DNA from: a bacterium
GTDB taxonomy: Bacteria > Cyanobacteriota > Vampirovibrionia > Gastranaerophilales > Gastranaerophilaceae
Assembly (NCBI GenBank): GCA_024408905.1
Contig: JAKSUP010000005.1
Coordinates: 1-18,134, forward strand
Direction: 5' to 3'
Length of the DNA: 18,134 nucleotides
Shown: positions 13,018 to 18,134 of the stretch, in pieces
Position numbering within the stretch: position 1 is the stretch's first letter
How the letters are laid out: each line of letters opens with the position of its first letter
The notes under the pieces: model-generated
What the model was told of the DNA's origin: nothing
Seen by the model: the letters and a program-made list of their open reading frames with translations, nothing else
Database searches by the model: none
Made by a program: the position numbers and the translations under genes

Positions 13018-13227
13018 GTGGTAAGTATGTATTCCAACCAAGAGTACTCTTGCAAGGAAGTCAGCAGGCAAGAAACATACAACGAGGGCCTAGATTTAGT
13101 ACAAGAGCTTTCTTCAACAAACAGAGCAGAAGTTACATTCGGCGTAACTGTGTATGCTCAAAAAGCCGTAAGTGTTTATTCATCAATGCTATATTACGGC
13201 AAATCAAGAGTAAAAGCAGAAGCTTAG
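13018..13227 (+). CDS. Hypothetical small protein (69 aa)
   Basis: I do not recognise it. The protein is polar at the start (NQEYSCKEVSRQETYNEGLDLVQELSS) with a more hydrophobic, aromatic second half (EVTFGVTVYAQKAVSVYSSMLYYGK). AAAGGAT precedes the start region. A GTG at 13018 is best placed relative to it; an ATG at 13027 in the same frame is the alternative. An overlapping ATG at 13016 would give only Met-Trp-stop. It converges on tsaC and the two stop codons overlap by two bases (TTAG, 13224-13227), with no terminator between. Its reality is supported by the ribosome binding site and clean frame but not by homology. Confidence 0.6.
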   Translation: MVSMYSNQEYSCKEVSRQETYNEGLDLVQELSSTNRAEVTFGVTVYAQKAVSVYSSMLYYGKSRVKAEA

Positions 13228-13805
13228 ACCACTACATCACCTTGTCTGTAGACAACGATATCATCTTTAACGAGTCCGACAACAGTTGAGGCTCTGCCTT
13301 TTGCACTGTAACCATAATCGGGGACAACGTAATCAACTTGTTCACCTATATAAGCTATTGCTTCATCATAGGTTAATGCAGGTGGCTCGCCTGAAATATT
13401 TGCACTTGTTGTTGCTAAAACATGACCTTCTATATTTTTACATATTTCTGCAAATATTTCGTTGTCGGGAACTCTAATACCTACAGTCGGCATATTTGAA
13501 GTTAAATAATCAGAAGTTCTGTCAGATTTTTCCGTAACAATTGTTAATGCACCAGGAAAATGTTCTTTAATTAAACTTTGACCAAGTTTTGAAATTGGTT
13601 GTTTTACATAATCAAACAAATTGTAAACTTCGTTACTCATAAGTATAAGTGGTTTTTTAGCCTCTCTGTGCTTTATTTCGTATATTTTTTTAACAGCTTT
13701 TTCGCTTGATGGTAAACACCCCAAACCCCAAACCGTATCTGTTACAAAAGCTATTACTCCATCATTATTTAAGATTTCTTTAATTTTTTCTATATTTTCT
13801 ATCAT
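13224..13805 (-). CDS. tsaC: L-threonylcarbamoyladenylate synthase (TsaC/YrdC/Sua5 family)
   Basis: This enzyme makes threonylcarbamoyl-AMP from threonine, bicarbonate and ATP for the t6A37 modification of tRNA. Visible family motifs are GVIAFVTDTVWGLGC (residues 16-30), IYEIKHREAKKPLILM (KxR nucleotide-binding region), FPGALTIV, VGIRVPDN and TTSANISGEPP (SxN motif). At 193 aa it is the short form without the C-terminal Sua5 domain. GAGG lies about 6 bases before the ATG. It is divergent from the operon at 13891 and convergent with the 69-codon gene, sharing stop-codon bases with it. Confidence 0.95.
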   Translation of the reverse strand: MIENIEKIKEILNNDGVIAFVTDTVWGLGCLPSSEKAVKKIYEIKHREAKKPLILMSNEVYNLFDYVKQPISKLGQSLIKEHFPGALTIVTEKSDRTSDYLTSNMPTVGIRVPDNEIFAEICKNIEGHVLATTSANISGEPPALTYDEAIAYIGEQVDYVVPDYGYSAKGRASTVVGLVKDDIVVYRQGDVVV

Positions 13806-13854
13806 TATTGCCTCGGATTTTACTTATTAACTTTTATCTTATCAACTTTTATAT

Positions 13855-13860
13855 TATAAT
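13855..13860 (+). promoter_or_regulatory. -10 box of the yceD-rpmF-plsX operon
   Basis: TATAAT lies about 30 bases before the first gene of this operon, ahead of AAGGAG. The -35 region is weak. AACTTTTAT occurs twice upstream (13829-13837 and 13844-13852), spaced 15 bases apart. Confidence 0.45.
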
Positions 13861-13890
13861 ACATACAGGTAAAAAAGAAGGAGAGTAATA

Positions 13891-14136
13891 ATGGTTCAAC
13901 AATTTAATCAACCTCAAAAAACAAGAACTGCATTGATTTTATTTCTAAAAGGTTCAGCAACTCCTGTTGTTATGTATTTTGATAATCCTCAAGCAGTTTA
14001 TGCCGAATTAAAACAGCTTATGAAAAGTCCTACACCTGTTTTGGTTGAAAAAGAGCCAATCGGACCTATTAAAAAATTATGCTTTGTGTCAACTCAAATT
14101 GCAAGCGTAATTCTTCAAGAGGAAACTTATGCATAA
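13891..14136 (+). CDS. Hypothetical protein, first gene of the yceD-rpmF-plsX operon (81 aa)
   Basis: I do not recognise the family. The 81-residue protein is soluble, with a short polar N-terminus (QQFNQPQKTR), then strand-like stretches (TALILFLKGS, TPVVMYF), a helix (PQAVYAELKQLMK), and further strands (VLVEKEPI, KLCFVSTQIASVIL). This gives an alpha/beta fold of modest size. AAGGAG precedes the ATG at ideal distance. The stop overlaps the yceD start by 8 bases, so it is translationally coupled to yceD and belongs to the ribosome/lipid operon. Confidence 0.85.
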   Translation: MVQQFNQPQKTRTALILFLKGSATPVVMYFDNPQAVYAELKQLMKSPTPVLVEKEPIGPIKKLCFVSTQIASVILQEETYA

Positions 14137-14617
14137 AATCTTAATCGAAGATATTGAATTTGAGCCAAATAAAACACTTGCTTACGAATTTGATGAATTT
14201 ATGGAAGAATTCGGATGTAATATCAAAGCAGATTTAGAAATAAAATCTTTAGGTGATTTTATTGAAGTTACAGGGCATGCTTTAGGAAAAATTAAACTTA
14301 CTTGTGACAGATGCTTAAATGAATATGATTACGATTTAGATATTGATATAGAAGAAACTTTTGCAAAACAAGCTCTGCAAAACGACTACGGACAAGAGTT
14401 TGAGCTATCTTCAGGCCAATTTATTACCGACTTAAACGGGGCAGATGAAATAGATATTTATGACTTATTGTATCAATCTGTAATATTAGCTTTACCAAAT
14501 AAAAAGGTTTGTGGTATAAATTGTAATGAAGGGATGTTTGTTTCCGAAGATGATATAAATATCCATGATGACAGAATGGATGTTTTCAAATCTATAAAAA
14601 TAGAAAGAAAGGATTAA
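14129..14617 (+). CDS. yceD: YceD family (DUF177) protein
   Basis: DUF177/YceD proteins sit directly before rpmF in many bacteria and in plants are needed for 23S rRNA accumulation; their exact reaction is not settled. Here GDFIEVTGHALGKIKLTCDRCLNEY carries the family Cys pair (C59 and C62), and the C-terminal half has the VCGINCNEGMF segment that matches the usual C-x-G-x-C region. The 162-aa length fits. The surface is strongly acidic (DLDIDIEETF). It overlaps the upstream 81-aa gene by 8 bases, with AGAGG inside that gene. rpmF follows after a 64-base gap. Confidence 0.9.
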   Translation: MHKILIEDIEFEPNKTLAYEFDEFMEEFGCNIKADLEIKSLGDFIEVTGHALGKIKLTCDRCLNEYDYDLDIDIEETFAKQALQNDYGQEFELSSGQFITDLNGADEIDIYDLLYQSVILALPNKKVCGINCNEGMFVSEDDINIHDDRMDVFKSIKIERKD

Positions 14618-14681
14618 AACCCTTTAAACACAAGAAAAACCGAAAATATAAGTAGTAGTAAATTAGAAAGGTATAGGAAAA

Positions 14682-15044
14682 ATGGCAGTACCAAAAAAAA
14701 GAACAGGGCACAGCGCTCAAGGTAAAAGAAGATCAAATTGGAAGGCAACAAAACCTACCACAACTAAATGTCCTAATTGTGGAGCAGTAGTTCTGGCTCA
14801 TACAGTTTGCACAGCTTGTGGTCAATACAAAGGCAAAGTTGTTTCAAGAAAAGCAGAAGGTTTTGTAGAATCAGCTGAAGAAGTTAAAAAACCTGCAAAA
14901 AAAGCTCCTGCTAAAAAATCAACAAAAGCTAAAAAGGCTGCAGAAGTAGTTGAAGAAACTAAAACTGTTGAAGAAGTTAAAGAAGCTGAAGTTGTAGAAG
15001 AAAAAGCAGAAGAAACTCCGGCTGAAGAAAAAACTGAAGAATAG
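14682..15044 (+). CDS. rpmF: 50S ribosomal protein L32 with a long charged tail (120 aa)
   Basis: The first 57 residues are a normal L32: MAVPKKRTGHSAQGKRRSNW, then a four-Cys zinc ribbon with CPNC (C30, C33) and CTAC (C43, C46). L32 is part of the large ribosomal subunit. A further 60 residues follow: first a Lys/Ala/Pro stretch (KKPAKKAPAKKSTKAKK, about 69-85), then a Glu/Val/Lys stretch (EVVEETKTVEEVKEAEVVEE) rising to an acidic end. Typical L32 stops near residue 57-60, so the tail doubles the protein. The reading frame is open with no stop in between, and composition resembles low-complexity tails of other ribosomal proteins. AGAAAGG lies before the ATG. Operon: yceD-rpmF-plsX. Confidence 0.95.
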   Translation: MAVPKKRTGHSAQGKRRSNWKATKPTTTKCPNCGAVVLAHTVCTACGQYKGKVVSRKAEGFVESAEEVKKPAKKAPAKKSTKAKKAAEVVEETKTVEEVKEAEVVEEKAEETPAEEKTEE

Positions 15045-15072
15045 TTTCACATAAAAAGAATAGAGGGTATTA

Positions 15073-16122
15073 ATGACAAGAATAGCAGTTGACGCAATGG
15101 GTGGGGACCACGCTCCTTTTGAGATAGTTGCCGGCGCCGTTTGGGGTGCAGCACAATATGGTGTCGCACTTGAACTTGTTGGTAAACAGGATCAAATTGA
15201 ACAATGTCTTGAAACTATACAACAAGAAGGATTTCTTTCCGATTGTGGAAAAGCAGGTAAAAAGAAAAAAATAAAAGTTGATATCAAATCTTTGGACATC
15301 AAAATTACTCATGCCTCAGAAGTTATTGAAATGGGCGAAGCACCCGGACAAGCTATTCGTAAAAAGAAAAACTCCTCTATTGTTCTGGCAGTTAATTCCG
15401 TAGCAACAGGAAGTTCTGACGGCTTGGTTGCTGCTGGTTCAACAGGTGCTGCAATGGCATCAAGTTTATTTGGATTGGGTAGAATCCCAGGAATTGACAG
15501 ACCTGCTATTGCTGTTACTTTGCCTACAATGAAAAAACCGGTTGTCATTATTGATGGTGGTGCAAATAGCAATTGCACTCCTCAAATGCTTAAACAATTC
15601 GCAATCATGGGCATGACTTTTTCTAAAAATGTTTTAGGTATTCAAAAACCAAAAGTTGGGGTTTTGAATATCGGTGAAGAGGCAGGAAAAGGTAATGAAC
15701 TTGCACAAAGTACATATAACTTGCTTGAAGAAGAAAAAGAAAAGTTTAATTTTATGGGTAATGTAGAAGGAAAGGAACTTTTCTTGAATGTATGTGATGT
15801 TGTTGTATGTGACGGCTTCGCAGGAAACGTTGTTTTGAAGGTAGTTGAAGGAACATCTTCTTTGCTATTCAAGATGATAAAAAGCGAATTTAAGTCTGAC
15901 TTCTTGGGAATGATAATCGGAATGCTTGCAAAACCATTCATGAGAAGAATTTATGGCAGAATAAATTATGAAGAATTTGGTGGTTGCTTGCTTTTGGGTG
16001 TTAAAGGAGTTACCGTTATCGCACATGGCAGAAGCAAAGCATATGCTATAAAAAATGCTGTACGTGTTGCTCGTGATGCAGTTGAAACTCAAGTAAATAA
16101 AACAATTGCAGAAATTATTTAA
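15073..16122 (+). CDS. plsX: Phosphate acyltransferase PlsX
   Basis: PlsX converts acyl-ACP to acyl-phosphate, the donor for the first acylation of glycerol-3-phosphate in phospholipid synthesis. The sequence starts with the typical ITRIAVDAMGGDHAP-type motif (RIAVDAMGGDHAPFEI). It continues with ASEVIEMGEAPGQAIRKKKNSS, GLVAAGSTGAAMA, LGRIPGIDRPAI, DGGANSNCTP and DGFAGNVVLK, all family hallmarks. The length, 349 aa, is normal. AGAGGG precedes the ATG. It is the last gene of its operon: a strong terminator follows. In many bacteria fabH comes next, but here fabD does after its own promoter. Confidence 0.97.
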   Translation: MTRIAVDAMGGDHAPFEIVAGAVWGAAQYGVALELVGKQDQIEQCLETIQQEGFLSDCGKAGKKKKIKVDIKSLDIKITHASEVIEMGEAPGQAIRKKKNSSIVLAVNSVATGSSDGLVAAGSTGAAMASSLFGLGRIPGIDRPAIAVTLPTMKKPVVIIDGGANSNCTPQMLKQFAIMGMTFSKNVLGIQKPKVGVLNIGEEAGKGNELAQSTYNLLEEEKEKFNFMGNVEGKELFLNVCDVVVCDGFAGNVVLKVVEGTSSLLFKMIKSEFKSDFLGMIIGMLAKPFMRRIYGRINYEEFGGCLLLGVKGVTVIAHGRSKAYAIKNAVRVARDAVETQVNKTIAEII

Positions 16123-16135
16123 TAAAATATAATTT

Positions 16136-16170
16136 AAAAAAAGGCTTGTCATAATGGCAAGTCTTTTTTT
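16136..16170 (+). terminator. Terminator after plsX
   Basis: An A-run plus GGCTTGTC (16143-16150) pairs with GGCAAGTC plus a T run (16156-16170) across a 5-base loop. The stem is about 15 bp including two G-T pairs. It separates plsX from fabD transcription. Confidence 0.88.
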
Positions 16171-16174
16171 ATGT

Positions 16175-16180
16175 TATAAT
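16175..16180 (+). promoter_or_regulatory. -10 box of fabD
   Basis: TATAAT occurs just after the plsX terminator and about 28 bases before the fabD ATG. No good -35 is visible at the expected distance because the terminator stem occupies that position. Confidence 0.45.
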
Positions 16181-16208
16181 TTAGAAAAGTTATATAAGAG
16201 GAGTATTT

Positions 16209-17135
16209 ATGGGGAAAATTGCTTTTCTGTTTCCCGGACAAGGATCTCAATCTGTTGGAATGGGAAAAGATGTTTATAATAATTATCAGACAGCAAAGAA
16301 TATTTTTGATAAAGCAAAACAAGTTATTGGAAAAGATATTTCAAAACTTTGTTTTGAAGGTACTGAAGATGAATTAAAACAAACTATTAATTCTCAGCCG
16401 GCTATTGTTACAACGTCCATTGCAATATTAGAAGCACTAAAGTCACGATTGGATATCCAACCACACTACGTAGCAGGGCATAGTTTGGGAGAATATTGTG
16501 CAATGTATTGTGCCGGTGTAATGTCTTTAGAAAATACTATGAAATGTATTCAAAAAAGGGCAGAACTCATGAATGAAGTTAAGGCCGGCAAGATGGTTGC
16601 AATTATAAGAGCTAAAGAGGAAGATTTAAAAGAAGGTTTGACAAGAGGCTCAAAAATTGGTTATGTTGATGTTGCAAACTATAATTCTCCACAGCAGGTT
16701 GTTATAACCGGAGATAATGATGCAGTAAACGAGGTTTGTAAATATATCGCAAAAGATAACAACGCTAAAATTATTCCACTTGCTGTTTCAGGTGCATTTC
16801 ACTCAAAATATGTAAAAAATGGGGCTGATGAATTTGAAAAATTTATTAAGAATATAGAATTAAAAGATGCCTCAATACCTGTTATTACAAATGTTGATGC
16901 AGAAATCACAACAAAACACGAAGATTTTAGAAAAAAGATGCCTCAGCAAATGTATTCATCAGTTCATTGGACACAAACTATCCAAAAGATGGCTGAAAAT
17001 GGTGTTGATACTTTTATAGAAATCGGAAACGGGAAAGTTTTGGCAGGTTTAAACAAAAGAATAATTCCTGATGCAAGGGTTTTAAATGTATTTGATAAAG
17101 ATTCATTAGAAAAAACCATAAACGAATTAATATAA
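16209..17135 (+). CDS. fabD: Malonyl-CoA:ACP transacylase FabD
   Basis: FabD transfers malonyl groups from CoA to acyl carrier protein for fatty acid elongation. GQGSQ is at residues 10-14, the catalytic Ser92 lies in GHSLGEY (90-96), Arg117 follows in IQKRAELM, and the catalytic His198 is in SGAFHSKY. GTEDELKQTINSQPAIVTTSIA is also standard. The 308-aa length is normal. AGAGGAG precedes the ATG. The next gene, fabG, starts 12 bases after the stop, so both are one unit downstream of a terminator and a new -10 box. Confidence 0.97.
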   Translation: MGKIAFLFPGQGSQSVGMGKDVYNNYQTAKNIFDKAKQVIGKDISKLCFEGTEDELKQTINSQPAIVTTSIAILEALKSRLDIQPHYVAGHSLGEYCAMYCAGVMSLENTMKCIQKRAELMNEVKAGKMVAIIRAKEEDLKEGLTRGSKIGYVDVANYNSPQQVVITGDNDAVNEVCKYIAKDNNAKIIPLAVSGAFHSKYVKNGADEFEKFIKNIELKDASIPVITNVDAEITTKHEDFRKKMPQQMYSSVHWTQTIQKMAENGVDTFIEIGNGKVLAGLNKRIIPDARVLNVFDKDSLEKTINELI

Positions 17136-17146
17136 GGAGACATAAT

Positions 17147-17875
17147 ATGACTGATAGAAAAATTGCTTTAGTTACAGGTGGTTCACGTGGCATTGGTTTA
17201 TGCTGCGCAAAAGAATTAGCAGCTGCAGGATGCGACATTATTATTAATGATATTTGTGCGCAAGAACAAGCTCAACCGGCTTTGGATGAAATCAAAGCAC
17301 TTGGAGTTAATGCTTATTTTTACAGTTTCGATGTATCAAACTTTGAAGCTGTTGGCGAAAATGTTTCAAAAATGATTGAAAACCATGGAAAAATTGATGT
17401 ATTAATCAACAATGCAGGAATTACAAAAGATGGTTTATTTGTAAGAATGTTACCGGAACAATGGGAAAAGGTTATTAATATCAACTTGAATAGTGTATAT
17501 TGTGTATCACATCACGTAATCAAACACATGATGAAAGCAAGACAAGGTTCAATTGTTAATATGGCAAGTATTGTCGGTGTTTATGGAAATCCCGGTCAAG
17601 CAAACTATTCTGCCTCTAAAGCAGGTATTATTGGTTTAACAAAAACATTATCAAAAGAATTTGGTTCAAGAAATATTAGAGTAAATGCTGTTGCACCTGG
17701 TTTTATTAAAACTCCGATGACGGAAGGACTTGATGCAGAAAAAATTGCTCAATATATATCTTTAAGACGTCTTGGAGAAACTGAAGATGTTGCAAAAACC
17801 GTTAAATTCTTAGCTCTTGATGCCGATTATGTAACAGGTCAAGTAATCGAAGTCGACGGAGGACTTACAATATAG
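17147..17875 (+). CDS. fabG: 3-oxoacyl-ACP reductase FabG
   Basis: FabG reduces 3-oxoacyl-ACP with NADPH in fatty acid synthesis. It is a short-chain dehydrogenase: cofactor motif TGGSRGIG (10-17), NNAG (88-91), and the catalytic residues Ser141 in NMASIVG, Tyr154 and Lys158 in YSASK. The C-terminal NVAPGFIKTPM-type segment (AVAPGFIKTPM) and the ending GQVIEVDGG are typical, and the 242-aa length is normal. AAGGAG lies before the ATG. It is the last gene in the window and is followed by a terminator, so acpP and fabF are not part of this unit. Confidence 0.96.
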   Translation: MTDRKIALVTGGSRGIGLCCAKELAAAGCDIIINDICAQEQAQPALDEIKALGVNAYFYSFDVSNFEAVGENVSKMIENHGKIDVLINNAGITKDGLFVRMLPEQWEKVININLNSVYCVSHHVIKHMMKARQGSIVNMASIVGVYGNPGQANYSASKAGIIGLTKTLSKEFGSRNIRVNAVAPGFIKTPMTEGLDAEKIAQYISLRRLGETEDVAKTVKFLALDADYVTGQVIEVDGGLTI

Positions 17876-17892
17876 CACTAAAATAACTAATA

Positions 17893-17924
17893 AAAAAAGG
17901 ATGACTAAATGGTCATCCTTTTTT
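17893..17924 (+). terminator. Terminator after fabG
   Basis: A perfect 13-bp stem (AAAAAAGGATGAC at 17893-17905 with its complement at 17912-17924) and a 6-base loop end in a T run. The A-run on the left arm suggests it can also work on the minus strand. Confidence 0.92.
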
Positions 17925-17953
17925 ACATAATATTTATTATTGGTATTTATTTT

Positions 17954-17993
17954 CCCTCTCCTAGGGAGAGGGTGCCTGAAAGGCAGGAGAGGG
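17954..17993. repeat. Dispersed CCCTCTCC/GGAGAGGG repeat
   Basis: CCCTCTCC (17954-17961) is followed by GGAGAGGG (17965-17972), a hairpin TGCCT-GAA-AGGCA (17973-17985), and a second GGAGAGGG (17986-17993). It resembles, without matching exactly, the repeats near 296, 5280 and 5560. Confidence 0.8.
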
Positions 17994-18021
17994 TTTTACT
18001 ATTTCTTAGTTTTTTATCTAT

Positions 18022-18116
18022 GTGCATTTTCTTCTCTTTTATTGGCAAGTAAAAGAGAAGAAAACGCACCCAAAAGAAGAGAAAAACAGCCACCGTTTAG
18101 AGCAACCTACGGTTGC
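18022..18116. repeat. Long hairpin and a small stem at the right edge, gene-free
   Basis: The arms 18022-18041 and 18050-18069 pair over 19 of 20 bases (left arm GTGCATTTTCTTCTC then TTTTA) around the loop TTGGCAAG. A second stem, GCAACC (18102-18107) with GGTTGC (18111-18116), follows. No gene is seen between the fabG terminator and the window end; this looks like another intergenic repeat cluster like the one at the left edge. Confidence 0.75.
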
Positions 18117-18134
18117 AAGACAGAATGGATGTTG

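Noticed and set aside
13817..13845. TTGATA-17-TAAAAT promoter on the minus strand for tsaC
   Set aside because: The start site would fall about 13810, downstream of the GAGG ribosome binding site at 13811-13814, which the mRNA would then lack. The match may be chance in AT-rich DNA.

Overview
The window is an AT-rich bacterial chromosome segment. It reads best as a member of the Cyanobacteria/Melainabacteria lineage, probably a gut-type Vampirovibrionia (Gastranaerophilales). The strongest lineage hint is the small L34 gene (4016-4168, minus). Its protein begins with a cyanobacterial/plastid-like RTLEGT stretch, followed by SGFRARM and KGRH. The low GC, short intergenic spaces and a flagellar export operon fit, but the placement is inference; no 16S gene is present.

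Layout. Positions 1-387 are a gene-free block of short repeats. It is followed by a small acidic orphan protein and a protein with HNH-like motifs (both minus). Next on the plus strand are an M16 metallopeptidase, a small lipoprotein and a helical orphan, ending at a strong terminator. An orphan rpmH faces them and diverges from proC. Positions 5077-5802 are gene-free and hold a 15-bp tandem repeat and a MITE-like element nested inside another dispersed repeat. Then come a hypothetical gene (minus) and an ORF6N-domain gene (plus). Positions 11811-7175 (minus) form a flagellar/type III export operon: FliM/FliN-type switch protein, fliO, fliP, a second ORF6N gene, fliQ with a long tail, a secreted protein resembling the pilus/secretin N-terminal domain, and fliR. 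The right side is housekeeping. ribD appears leaderless. A 69-codon orphan converges on tsaC with overlapping stop codons. Then follow an operon of orphan-yceD-rpmF-plsX, a terminator, and fabD-fabG. A repeat cluster closes the window.

How the genes work together. FliO/P/Q/R build the membrane export gate, and the SpoA-domain protein would form the cytoplasmic ring. YceD, L32, PlsX, FabD and FabG are the usual ribosome/fatty-acid neighbourhood, here without fabH between plsX and fabD.

The most notable observation concerns the two ORF6N paralogs. Each carries a 27-bp near-palindrome inside its coding sequence at almost the same codons (about 65-74). The layout is the same (13-bp arms, one central base, a single mismatch) but the arm sequences differ. 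In addition, the second paralog sits exactly at the fliP-fliQ junction, flanked by a perfect 42-bp direct repeat. Because of this repeat it carries fliQ's ribosome binding site and first seven codons, while fliQ itself remains intact. Together these suggest an ORF6N gene family that moves between loci and may recognise a site within its own reading frame.
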